From Paenibacillus sp. DMB5 (GTDB taxonomy: Bacteria; Bacillota; Bacilli; Paenibacillales; Paenibacillaceae), in the NCBI RefSeq assembly GCF_001517085.1, contig NZ_LRAC01000146.1, positions 1 through 54,030 on the forward strand: DNA of 54,030 nucleotides, given 5' to 3'. The translations under genes were made by a program, and so were the position numbers. Below are positions 44,577 to 52,592 of this stretch, piece after piece (the first letter of the stretch is position 1; every line of letters starts with the position of its first letter). The notes below the pieces were generated by a model that had not been told where the DNA came from, searched no databases, and worked only from the letters and a program-made list of their open reading frames with translations.

Positions 44577-45734
44577 TTAATTTGTGAACGTTTTATGAAA
44601 TTCTTCAGGACGATCGGCATTCACACCAAAATGGTGCTTAATCGCATTGACAATTCTTTCAGATGCTTTGCCGTCTCCGTACGGGTTGGCGGCCCGGCTC
44701 ATCGACTGGTACAGTGCCTGATCAGTCAGCAGAGCATGTGTCCGTTGATACACCTTCTCCTCGTCCGTTCCCACAAGTTCCAAAGTTCCGGCCTCGATCC
44801 CTTCCGGGCGCTCGGTCGTATCACGCAGCACAAGCACAGGAACCCCAAAGGAGGGAGCTTCCTCCTGCAGGCCGCCGGAATCGGTCAAAATCAGGTGGGT
44901 ATGCGGATAAAAATTGTGCAGGTCAACGACATCCAGCGGATCGATCAGCTTGATTCTCGGATGCCCGCCCAGGATCTCATGCGCCGGCTCCTTGACCGCA
45001 GGGCTCGGATGCACAGGATAAACTATAGCTACATCTTCAAACTCATCAGCGATTCTTTTAACAGCACGGAAAATATGACGGTGCGGTTCGCCTTGAGACT
45101 CCCTGCGGTGCGCCGTCATCAGAATTAATCTTTTTCCCGCCGCAAAATCCAGCACCGGATGCCGGTAGTCCGGCTGTACGGTATATTGAAACACATCGGT
45201 CACGGTATTGCCTGTGATATAGATACTTGACTCCTTTTTGTTCTCGTGTCTCAAATTCCCTGCCGACCAGTCAGTCGGGGCAAAGTGCAGATCTGCCAAA
45301 ACCCCTGTCAGCTGGCGGTTCATTTCCTCCGGGTATGGAGACAGCTTATTCCAGGTCCGGAGTCCCGCCTCTACATGCCCAACCTGAATCTGCTGGAGGA
45401 AGGAAGCATAACTCGCCAGGAAGGTTGTCAGTGTATCACCATGGACAAGTACCAGGTCAGGCTTCGCTTCACGCAGGACAGGCTCAAGCCCTTCCAATAC
45501 ACGGATGGAGATTTCATTAAGCGTCTGCCGGTCCTTCATAACGTCCAGGTCATAGTCAGGAACGATTTTAAACACTTCCAGTACCTGATCCAGCAGCTCA
45601 CGGTGCTGCGCAGTTACGCATACAACCGATTCGATATGTTCAGGATGCTTGTTCAGCTCAAGTACGAGCGGCGCCATTTTGATTGCTTCCGGACGTACTC
45701 CGAAGATTGTCATTACCTTTATTTTCTTGGACAC
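44577..45734 (-). CDS. wecB: UDP-N-acetylglucosamine 2-epimerase (non-hydrolysing)
   Basis: It converts UDP-GlcNAc to UDP-ManNAc, the donor used by TagA. 385 residues, GT-B fold. Landmarks: the N-terminal GVRPEAIKMAPLVLEL, VHGDTLTT, HVEAGLRT, NTVTDV, the HRRESQG segment, and TDSGGLQEEAPSFG near the C-terminus. The start is GTG at 45734 with a GGGGTGG site. The same function is called mnaA in Bacillus. It lies between upp and the atp operon, and supplies the SLH-anchoring polymer pathway encoded 20 kb away. Confidence 0.95.
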   Translation of the reverse strand: MSKKIKVMTIFGVRPEAIKMAPLVLELNKHPEHIESVVCVTAQHRELLDQVLEVFKIVPDYDLDVMKDRQTLNEISIRVLEGLEPVLREAKPDLVLVHGDTLTTFLASYASFLQQIQVGHVEAGLRTWNKLSPYPEEMNRQLTGVLADLHFAPTDWSAGNLRHENKKESSIYITGNTVTDVFQYTVQPDYRHPVLDFAAGKRLILMTAHRRESQGEPHRHIFRAVKRIADEFEDVAIVYPVHPSPAVKEPAHEILGGHPRIKLIDPLDVVDLHNFYPHTHLILTDSGGLQEEAPSFGVPVLVLRDTTERPEGIEAGTLELVGTDEEKVYQRTHALLTDQALYQSMSRAANPYGDGKASERIVNAIKHHFGVNADRPEEFHKTFTN

Positions 45735-45801
45735 TTCCCCACCCCTTTCTTCTATATAGATAGCTGTTTGTAGAGCTACCCAGTTAATACTCTTTTACTT
45801 C

Positions 45802-46431
45802 CTATTTGGTTCCGTATAAACGGTCTCCGGCATCCCCAAGCCCGGGTACAATGTATCCGTGATCATTAAGGTGATCATCAAGTGCTGCTACATAGATATC
45901 TACATCCGGATGGGCAGCCTGTACCGCCGCAACACCTTCAGGGGCTGCGATCAGGTTCATCATTTTGATCTGGGTGCAGCCGCGGTTCTTCAGCGAGGTG
46001 ATCGCAGCAATGGCAGAGCCGCCTGTAGCCAGCATCGGATCGATTACAATCAGTTCACGTTCCTGCACATCTGTAGGAAGCTTGATATAATATTCAACCG
46101 GCTGGAGCGTCTCCGGGTCACGGAAGAGGCCTACATGGCCTACCTTTGCTGCAGGCAGCAGTTTAAGTACGCCCTCGGTCATCCCGAGACCGGCGCGGAG
46201 AATCGGAATCAGCCCGAGCATTCTGCCCGAAATAACTTTACTCTCTGTTTCTGCTACCGGTGTCTGTACGGTGATTGTCTCCAGCGGGATATCCCGTGTA
46301 ATTTCATAGGCCATAAGCGTAGCCACTTCATCTACATGCTCTCTGAATTCTTTTGTGTTGGTCCGCACATCACGGATAAATGTCAGTTTGTGCTGAATCA
46401 AAGGATGATCGCAAATCACCAATTTTCCCAT
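45802..46431 (-). CDS. upp: Uracil phosphoribosyltransferase
   Basis: It salvages uracil to UMP using PRPP. 209 residues, exactly the family length. The PRPP loop is IDPMLATGGSAIAAI; the uracil-binding C-terminus is GYIVPGLGDAGDRLYGTK; an early QHKLTFIRDVRT is typical. The ATG follows GGAGGG. A TATAAT box (46508-46513) with a palindrome over the -35 position lies about 80 bases upstream. The neighbour order glyA-upp is conserved with Bacillus. Confidence 0.97.
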   Translation of the reverse strand: MGKLVICDHPLIQHKLTFIRDVRTNTKEFREHVDEVATLMAYEITRDIPLETITVQTPVAETESKVISGRMLGLIPILRAGLGMTEGVLKLLPAAKVGHVGLFRDPETLQPVEYYIKLPTDVQERELIVIDPMLATGGSAIAAITSLKNRGCTQIKMMNLIAAPEGVAAVQAAHPDVDIYVAALDDHLNDHGYIVPGLGDAGDRLYGTK

Positions 46432-46792
46432 TTCTGTCCCTCCGGTAAATGTAAGTCTTGTCAGCCGCAGAAAGCGCTTTTGCCGCTTCCGTGGCTAAAT
46501 CTTGTCTATTATATCATCACCGGAGGTGTATTTCACCTCCGAAGGCAAAGTAGCTGCATAAAACTGCCGCCCTTCAAATAATAAGGGTGTGCAGGCAGGT
46601 TTAAGCCCAATCCGTAATCTCTTAGGTTATAAATCGAGCCTTAGTGTATGCTAATTCACATATTTAATACCTTTCACATTTCTTTCACTGTTTTTAATGA
46701 AAATTCCATGAACTTTCATGAATATTTCAAGAAATCTATCGACAATTTCTGCGTTTTAATTGTGAACATTATGCAACGTTAAGGTCCGGGAT
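46432..46792. other. Intergenic region between glyA and upp
   Basis: About 360 bases without a gene. It holds the putative upp promoter and palindrome (46508-46541), and an AT-rich block (46680-46760) with three TTCATG-like repeats about 10-11 bases apart. I saw no coding frame or riboswitch. Confidence 0.5.
46508..46541 (-). promoter_or_regulatory. Putative upp promoter with an overlapping palindrome
   Basis: A perfect 8-bp inverted repeat CGGAGGTG / CACCTCCG with a 5-base centre (46521-46541) covers the region where the -35 box of the TATAAT (46508-46513) would be. The -35 itself is poor (GTGAAA), which fits an activator- or repressor-controlled promoter. Confidence 0.5.
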
Positions 46793-46839
46793 AAAAAAAG
46801 CCCCCGCTAAGACCTTCAGAAAACAGTCCTTGCAGGGGC
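46793..46839 (-). terminator. Rho-independent terminator after glyA
   Basis: GCCCCTGCAAGGAC pairs with GTCTTAGCGGGGGC, followed by TTTTTTT on the minus strand. Confidence 0.85.
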
Positions 46840-46874
46840 ATTGCTCCGCTCCATTCAAATGAAGCGGGCAGATA

Positions 46875-48121
46875 TTAGTATTGCAAACCAGGATAGATCG
46901 GGAACTTCTCAGTAAGCGCGGCTACCTCGCGGGCAGCTTCAGCCAGCACCGTTTCGTCCTTGGGATTCTTCAGCACATTGGCAATAACGCGGCCGATAAC
47001 GGTCATCGCCTGCTCGTCCATTCCACGGGAAGTAACCGCAGGCGTACCGATCCGGATTCCGCTTGTAACAAACGGGCTGGTCGGGTCAAACGGAATCGCA
47101 TTTTTATTCACGGTAATGCCGATGGAATCAAGCACCTTTTCTGCATCCTTACCTGTAATGTTCAGATTACGGGTATCCAGCAGCATCAGGTGATTGTCCG
47201 TACCGCCGGAAACGATATTAACTCCTTCTCCGATCAGCGTCTCTGCAAGCACCTTGGCATTTTTCACTACATTCTCGGCATAGGTCTTAAATGACGGCTG
47301 CAGCGCTTCACCGAAGGATACCGCTTTGGAAGCAATAACGTGCATCAGCGGTCCGCCCTGGGAGCCCGGGAATACGGCTTTATCAATTGCAGCAGCCCAA
47401 GGCTGTCTGCACAGAATCATCCCTCCGCGCGTCCGCGCAGTGTTTTGTGGGTGGTGGTTGTAACAAAATGGGCATGCGGTACCGGGCTCGGGTGCAGTCC
47501 GGCAGCGACGAGGCCGGCAATATGAGCCATATCGACCATAAACAGCGCGCCGACATCATTTGCAATGGAACCAAGTGCTTCAAAATCAATGGTCCGCGGA
47601 TACGCGCTTGCCCCGGCAACGATCAGCTTAGGGCGGTGCTTGAAGGCAGCCTTGCGCACTTCATCATAATCAATCAGAAATGTATCTTCCTGTACACCAT
47701 AAGCTACAAAGTTATAAAGCAAACCGGAGGCATTCACCGGACTCCCGTGCGTCAAGTGGCCGCCATGGGCAAGATTCATTCCAAGCACAGTATCCCCGGG
47801 ATTGAGTGCAGCCAGATAGACCGCCATATTCGCCTGGGCACCGGAATGCGGCTGGACATTGGCATGATCGGCGCCGAACAGCTGCTTGGCACGGTCACGG
47901 GCAAGGTTCTCAACGATGTCTACATCCTCACAGCCGCCATAATAGCGTTTGCCCGGATAACCTTCGGCATATTTGTTCGTAAGCACAGAACCCATTGCTT
48001 CCATTACAGCTTCACTGACGATATTCTCCGATGCGATAAGCTCAATGTTGGCACGCTGACGGCTCAGCTCCAGTCCCATTGCTTCCAGTACTGCCGGGTC
48101 ACTCTTGCGCAATTGTTCCAT
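46875..48121 (-). CDS. glyA: Serine hydroxymethyltransferase, coding frame broken by one base
   Basis: It interconverts serine and glycine, loading tetrahydrofolate with a one-carbon unit. The first part (47417-48121) ends early after TTTTHKTLRGRAEG, and the second (46875-47420) continues with MILCRQPWAAAIDKAVFPGSQGG in the next frame. One added C near 47428-47433 (GGACCGCGC) gives the family sequence THKTLRGPRGGM and a complete 415-residue enzyme. The PLP-binding Lys is K226 in that motif; SENIVSEAV, YAEGYPGKRYYGG and the QGGPLMH region are intact. glyA is usually important for growth, so a sequencing error is more likely than loss. It follows ywlG behind the ZTP riboswitch. Confidence 0.95.
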
Positions 48122-48222
48122 GATTATTTACTTCCTCCCTGAGTGAAATATATACCTTCTTATTCTTTAAAAACTTATGCCCGATGGTGTACGACACTGC
48201 AAATTTTCAATCCAGCTAATCC

Positions 48223-48876
48223 TTAATCACACTGCGGGGAACCGCTGGTCTCCTGCGTGCGGTAGACCGCACGTTCACCGCCGATCAGCGGCGGTCTGCT
48301 GAAGGCGGCATTCACTCTGGCTGAACCGATATAGCGCAGGCTTGGCCGGAAGGGCACCGCCACCCGGCGCAGGTGCATGCCGATCAGCGTCTCGCCGATA
48401 TCAATGCCGGCATGGGCCTCCACCGTCTCTGCCAAAACCGGATCAGCCATTGAACCATAGGCTGCTGCGGCCATAGAGCCGCCGGCCCCAGGAATCGGCA
48501 CAGCCGAAACTTCCCTGAGCCCCAGAGCTTCCAGCAGGGAACGTTCCATGACCAGAGAGCGGTTCAAATGCTCACAGCACTGATAAACCGTGTGAAAGCC
48601 CCGCTCCGCTGCTATGCGGCGTATTCCCTGAAGCAGCTGCTGTGCCACTTCCAGGGCACCGCCGGTGCCGATCCGTACCCCGGCAACCTCACTGGTGCTT
48701 GCTCCGACAACAAGGATCTTTCCGGGTCCCAGCTTACCGGCTTCCGCCAGCTCGCCCACTATAGCAGCTGTCGCTGCTGCAAGCGAAAGTTCCGCACCCG
48801 CCGAAACTCCCGTCTGCCCCGATATAATGCGGGCTGCGCGTTCTTCCGGCGAGCCCTGCTTCATGACCTCATCCAT
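48223..48876 (-). CDS. ywlG: YwlG-like protein (TIGR01440, DUF436 family)
   Basis: 217 residues, no membrane segment. The family core is visible: QCCEHLNRSLVMER, VGASTSEVAGVRIGTGG, GGSMAAAAYG, AHAGIDIGETLIGMHLRRVAVP. Its function is unknown. It precedes glyA by about 100 bases, as ywlG precedes glyA in Bacillus. Together they are preceded by the ZTP riboswitch. The ATG at 48876 follows GGGAGG. Confidence 0.93.
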   Translation of the reverse strand: MDEVMKQGSPEERAARIISGQTGVSAGAELSLAAATAAIVGELAEAGKLGPGKILVVGASTSEVAGVRIGTGGALEVAQQLLQGIRRIAAERGFHTVYQCCEHLNRSLVMERSLLEALGLREVSAVPIPGAGGSMAAAAYGSMADPVLAETVEAHAGIDIGETLIGMHLRRVAVPFRPSLRYIGSARVNAAFSRPPLIGGERAVYRTQETSGSPQCD

Positions 48877-48914
48877 TGCTTAAGCCTCCCTCAAGCATTA
48901 CTTGCTGATTTAAA

Positions 48915-48955
48915 CAAAAAAGAGCAGTCCGCAGGTGGCTGCGGATGTGCTCTTT
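48915..48955 (-). terminator. Attenuator terminator of the ZTP riboswitch
   Basis: AAAAGAGCA / TGCTCTTTT outer stem with inner TCCGCAG / CTGCGGA, then TTTTTTG on the minus strand. It starts right after the riboswitch, so ligand binding can decide read-through into ywlG-glyA. Confidence 0.88.
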
Positions 48956-48956
48956 T

Positions 48957-49040
48957 GCCCAGGCGACCGGCCGTTTATTCCAGTGCTCCATCGTGGTTTC
49001 ATCCACACTTGTCGCCAGTCACACCGGAACCGGGTAATAT
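48957..49040 (-). ncRNA. ZTP (pfl) riboswitch upstream of ywlG-glyA
   Basis: The minus strand has the conserved blocks of the pfl motif in order: GTGACTGGCGA, a GTGG/CCAC hairpin (GTGGATGAAACCAC), GGAGCACTGGAA, and CGCCTGGGC at the 3' end. ZTP riboswitches sense ZMP/ZTP, which build up when 10-formyl-tetrahydrofolate is scarce, and are known before glyA, folD and pur genes. Binding stabilises the pseudoknot and prevents the following terminator. Confidence 0.92.
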
Positions 49041-49047
49041 TTATTAC

Positions 49048-49076
49048 ATCTTAAAGGATAGCCTCCGAAAAATCAA
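49048..49076 (-). promoter_or_regulatory. Promoter of the ZTP riboswitch-ywlG-glyA transcript
   Basis: TTGATT (49071-49076), a 17-base spacer and TAAGAT (49048-49053) on the minus strand; transcription would begin a few bases before the riboswitch. Confidence 0.7.
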
Positions 49077-49082
49077 CCTTCT

Positions 49083-49670
49083 TTACAAACGGCGTAAGGA
49101 CTCCAATTTGTCGAGCAGACTGTATAGCGCAGTGCGGATCTCGGCAGCTGTAAGCTCGTAATCCTCCCGCGAGCCCCCAAACGGGTCAGAGATATCAAAG
49201 CTCGGTATCCGCTGCCGGATTTCAATAATCCGCTGCAGGTCCGCCTGCTTGGGCTCCCGGCCAAGTGCGATGTCGAGCTCCGCCTCGGCATACAGGCTGT
49301 CCAGCTCACTGATATCGCCATTAACAGACTCCTCGTTATATACATATTCCTTGAGTGTATGGGTTTTGGATACTGCCTCCGGAAAATACTGCAGCAGGTG
49401 GCGTTTGTGCCCGCCGGTCAGCGTCAGCACCAGATCCGCCCAGTTCACGGCCTCCCTGCTAAGCTGGGTAGAGCTCATAGGCTCATTAATGCCTTCTTCA
49501 CGCAAAATCGCTGCGGCATGCCTGGATACGGAAGTGCCGGAAATGGCGGAAACGCCTGCAGACCGCACTGCAAGCTCAATGCCCCGCTCCTTTGCAAGCT
49601 TCCGCAAAAGCCCCTCAGCCATAGGACTGCGGCAGGTATTGCCGGTGCAGACGAATAAAATGTGCAGCAT
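49083..49670 (-). CDS. ywlE: Protein arginine phosphatase (YwlE-like)
   Basis: Low-molecular-weight phosphatase fold. The catalytic loop is C8-T-G-N-T12-C-R14-S; Thr at position 12, in place of the Ile of tyrosine phosphatases, is the arginine-phosphate specificity mark. The general-acid Asp lies in FDISDPFGG. YwlE reverses McsB protein-arginine phosphorylation and protects against stress and germination defects. 195 residues from the ATG at 49670 (after GGAGG); an in-frame start at 49685 is unlikely. In Bacillus, rpiB (ywlF) follows; here the ZTP riboswitch and ywlG come next. Confidence 0.93.
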   Translation of the reverse strand: MLHILFVCTGNTCRSPMAEGLLRKLAKERGIELAVRSAGVSAISGTSVSRHAAAILREEGINEPMSSTQLSREAVNWADLVLTLTGGHKRHLLQYFPEAVSKTHTLKEYVYNEESVNGDISELDSLYAEAELDIALGREPKQADLQRIIEIRQRIPSFDISDPFGGSREDYELTAAEIRTALYSLLDKLESLRRL

Positions 49671-49721
49671 GCTTTCCACCTCCATGAAAGGATCATTTAA
49701 TAATCTGATGCCGTTATTGTA

Positions 49722-50288
49722 TCAGAAGATGAACAGCAAGCCAAACCCTAAAAGGATTGCCCCGCCAAGCGCCTCCCCATAATCGCCCAGTCCCCGGCTT
49801 ACCCGCCTGCCCAGCAGCAGGCCGGTAATGGCCATAAAGCCGCCGCAGGCTCCGAAGGCCAGCACGGTTAGTATGATGCTGTCCACGAACATCCCTAGGG
49901 ATACACCTACGGAAAAGGAATCAATGCTCACACTCAGCGAGATCAGCAGCATCCCCCAGAACGTACGGTGATCCATCGGACGGCTGGTGCTTTTCTCTTT
50001 GCGGAAAGTGTTCCAGACCATATGCCCGCCCAGCAGAATCAGCAGCCCGCCGGCTGCATAAGTCGTTACTTGTCCCAGTAAATGGCCTACGTAACTGCCG
50101 GTGAATAAGCCTAGCAGCGGCATCAGCACATGAAAAAACGCAATCAGCAGGCTGAGCTGCAGCACATGCAGCAGGCGTATGCCCTTCATCCCGATTCCTA
50201 CACCAAGCGAAAAGGCATCCATACCCAGTGCAATTGCCATAATGGCAATCGTTACAATCTGGCCCCAGCCAGGATAAACCCCTGCCAT
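49722..50288 (-). CDS. mntP: Manganese efflux pump MntP-like protein (YwlD)
   Basis: 188 residues with six membrane segments and the two internal repeats of MntP: ALGMDAFSLGVGIGM and SLSVSIDSFSVGVSLGM, each with the acidic residue needed for manganese export. Start ATG at 50288 after GGGGG; an ATG at 50294 is also possible. Firmicute mntP genes are often under the manganese-sensing yybP-ykoY riboswitch, but I do not see its motif in the 90 bases upstream. It follows spoIIR. Confidence 0.9.
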   Translation of the reverse strand: MAGVYPGWGQIVTIAIMAIALGMDAFSLGVGIGMKGIRLLHVLQLSLLIAFFHVLMPLLGLFTGSYVGHLLGQVTTYAAGGLLILLGGHMVWNTFRKEKSTSRPMDHRTFWGMLLISLSVSIDSFSVGVSLGMFVDSIILTVLAFGACGGFMAITGLLLGRRVSRGLGDYGEALGGAILLGFGLLFIF

Positions 50289-50377
50289 GCCCATACCCCC
50301 AAAGTCTGAATGTCTTGTACAACAACGATATGCGGGTATTAGGACAATCATGACTTGTTAATCGTGTATTGTGGGGA

Positions 50378-51127
50378 TCAAGCCCATAACCCGCTGATCC
50401 AGCTCCAGAGATTCTTCAGCATATCCCATAGGAAGAAGCGTACCTCCGGAGCTTCCGCTTCCCCTTCGTCTGAAGATCCCGCTGCAGTATTTTTAACAGA
50501 ATTATTATCATTGTTATCTGCACTCTTATTATTTACGCTTGTCTCTGCACCGGCAGCCGAAGCAACTTCCGTTCCTTTGGCAGCAGCATCGCCACTTCCT
50601 GCATCGATGAAGCAAAGCGGCGGAAACAGCACACACCACCAGTTTTGTCCTTTACCTGCTCCAAGCGTAATGCGCACTGCTTCATATTCACCGGCCGGAT
50701 ATACCGTTCCGCCATACAGTTTAGTCGGGAATGGCACAACGCCAAGCTCAACCCTGAAATCATAATCAATTCCCCGCTGCAGCAGTTCCCGGGCAACCAG
50801 CTCGTTCAGCTCCGGCAGATGACTTTTGATCAAGGAACGGGCCTGTTCCAGGCTCTGCGGGTCCTCCAGTCCGGATACCCACTGGTTCATCTGCTCTACC
50901 ACAGCATCGCGGATCTGGCGTTTGACCAGCTGGTCTCCGGCTCCGTCAGAATTAGCGAGAATACGCAGACGGATCGATTCCTGCGGAATCGCAGTCTCCG
51001 CTACTGCCGCATCGCTTTTTTGCCCTTCCCAGACCATCATCAGCACCATCAGAAAAGAAAATAAAATGGCAGTATGCTTAAAAGTAACCCGTAAGGCTTC
51101 CTGTCTCTCCGGCGAAAATAACTTCAT
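50378..51127 (-). CDS. spoIIR: Stage II sporulation protein R
   Basis: SpoIIR is secreted from the forespore and triggers SpoIIGA to process pro-sigma-E in the mother cell. 249 residues with an N-terminal membrane or signal segment (ILFSFLMVLMMVWEG) and the conserved core (SIRLRILANSDGAGDQLVKRQIRD, LGVVPFPTKLYGGTVYPAGEYEAVRITLG, GQNWWCVLFPPLCFID). A Ser/Asn/Ala-rich linker at about 185-225 separates a C-terminal segment ending SWISGLWA. A sigma-F-like promoter lies upstream, as expected. Confidence 0.95.
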   Translation of the reverse strand: MKLFSPERQEALRVTFKHTAILFSFLMVLMMVWEGQKSDAAVAETAIPQESIRLRILANSDGAGDQLVKRQIRDAVVEQMNQWVSGLEDPQSLEQARSLIKSHLPELNELVARELLQRGIDYDFRVELGVVPFPTKLYGGTVYPAGEYEAVRITLGAGKGQNWWCVLFPPLCFIDAGSGDAAAKGTEVASAAGAETSVNNKSADNNDNNSVKNTAAGSSDEGEAEAPEVRFFLWDMLKNLWSWISGLWA

Positions 51128-51153
51128 TGTCCGCAGCCCCTCTCTCTGAACCT

Positions 51154-51181
51154 CTTATACCCCCAGTATGTCCGGATATGA
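51154..51181 (-). promoter_or_regulatory. Putative sigma-F promoter of spoIIR
   Basis: TCATA (51177-51181) and GGGTATAAG (51154-51162) with a 14-base spacer, the same spacing as at spoIIQ. The first and last bases differ from consensus. Confidence 0.5.
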
Positions 51182-51223
51182 GAGACTGCAAACCTAGTAA
51201 TCTATTAAAAGTTTATCAGCAGC

Positions 51224-52390
51224 TCAAAAATACACTGCAGGCGCAGGCAGCTCCTCCTCCACATCCTGCCCGTATAAATGCACGCTCATGGCAATGCCCA
51301 TGCTCGCCATATTGATTAGAACGGAGGTGCCGCCGAAGCTGATGAACGGCAGCGTAATGCCCGTCAACGGCATCAGGCCGATATAGGCGCCGATGTTCTC
51401 AAGAATCTGGTACATCAGCATCGCGATTATGCCGATAATCAGAAAAGGCCCAGCCTTATCCTTGCATTCCAGCGCAAACAGAATCATCCGGTGAATCAGG
51501 ACAAAAAACAGCAGAAGCAGCACTGCTGCACCAATAAATCCGAATTCCTCGGCTATCTGTGCGAAGATGGCATCAGAGTACAGCACCGGTATTTTGCCCG
51601 ACTGGACAGAGTTCCCTTTCAGGTACCCTTCCCCGCTAAGCCCGCCCGACCCAATGGCTATCCGCGCATTACGCGTCTGATAGCTGTCATCACTGCTTGC
51701 CCGCTCCGGTACCAGCCAGGGATCAAAGCGTTTTATGAAATGCTCGCGGCCAATTGCCCCGCTTAGGAAATCTGTCGTTTTCTCATGATAGTTAATATAG
51801 CTGTAAACAAACGCCCCAAATGCGCCTCCGGCTATCAGCAGCCCGATCAGCGCATGTGATGTTTTGATCCGCCCGATCCATAACAGACCTACGAGTATAA
51901 CCACAAAGCTAAGCGCATTGCCCATATCATTCTGGAGGATAACGATTCCGAACGGCAGCAGGGCAACCAGACTAAGGGGTGCAACATCCCGCCAGAACCG
52001 GAGCTGGCTGCGGCCGAGACGGACCAGCAGGGAAGATAGCGCCAAAATCAGAATCAGCTTAAAAAGCTCAGCCGGCTGGAAGCTGAAGCTCCCCACCTGC
52101 AGCCAGGCTCTGGCACCAAACTTTACGGTTCCAAACAGGCTGACCAGCACCAGAATGATGATCCCCAGGATGTAAATATAAAGCGCATATTTGACCAGCA
52201 GGCGGTAATCAAATAAGGACAGTCCAAAAAAAACAACAAAGCCCGCCCCGTAATATTGGAGCATCTGGATATGCATGCCCTTGTCATCTCCGCCGTGGGT
52301 AACGCTGTATATCGACAAAATACTGATCCCCATCAGCATAAGCAGCACAATCACGGTAATTCCGTCTATTCTTTTAAATCTCTGCAGCAT
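51224..52390 (-). CDS. rodA: RodA/FtsW-family peptidoglycan polymerase (second copy)
   Basis: A SEDS-family glycosyltransferase that polymerises lipid II. 388 residues with about ten membrane segments. Hallmarks: LPFGIVILQNDMGNALSFVVIL with the conserved polar residues, FDPWLVPE in the large outer loop, GSGGLSGEGYLKGNSVQSG, and the C-terminal GITLPFISFGGTSVLINMASMGIAMS. It is a close paralogue of the neighbour at 52593-53777, with near-identical start (MLQRFKRIDG versus MLQKIKKIDG). The upstream copy ends at a strong terminator, so this copy needs its own promoter. Which septal, lateral or spore wall it serves cannot be told here. Confidence 0.92.
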   Translation of the reverse strand: MLQRFKRIDGITVIVLLMLMGISILSIYSVTHGGDDKGMHIQMLQYYGAGFVVFFGLSLFDYRLLVKYALYIYILGIIILVLVSLFGTVKFGARAWLQVGSFSFQPAELFKLILILALSSLLVRLGRSQLRFWRDVAPLSLVALLPFGIVILQNDMGNALSFVVILVGLLWIGRIKTSHALIGLLIAGGAFGAFVYSYINYHEKTTDFLSGAIGREHFIKRFDPWLVPERASSDDSYQTRNARIAIGSGGLSGEGYLKGNSVQSGKIPVLYSDAIFAQIAEEFGFIGAAVLLLLFFVLIHRMILFALECKDKAGPFLIIGIIAMLMYQILENIGAYIGLMPLTGITLPFISFGGTSVLINMASMGIAMSVHLYGQDVEEELPAPAVYF

Positions 52391-52528
52391 CAGTCAGGCT
52401 CCTATCCGTACAGGAAGTCGGCGAATTCCACAATTTCCATTGCAGGAATTTACAGGGAATAGCCTATACTCCCATATTAATGCAAGCCGCTGCACGAATA
52501 CAAATTTTCACTTTCCGCCATAAAATAT

Positions 52529-52573
52529 AAAAAAAAGAACTGCCGGGGCCTCATTTCCTGAGATCCGGCAGTC
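52529..52573 (-). terminator. Rho-independent terminator between the two rodA genes
   Basis: ACTGCCGG / CCGGCAGT stem with an inner CTCA / TGAG pairing, then TCTTTTTTTT on the minus strand. Confidence 0.9.
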
Positions 52574-52592
52574 CTTCATATCCGATATGCAG

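Noticed and set aside
50289..50377. A yybP-ykoY manganese riboswitch before mntP
   Set aside because: The gap is under 100 bases and lacks the conserved motifs.
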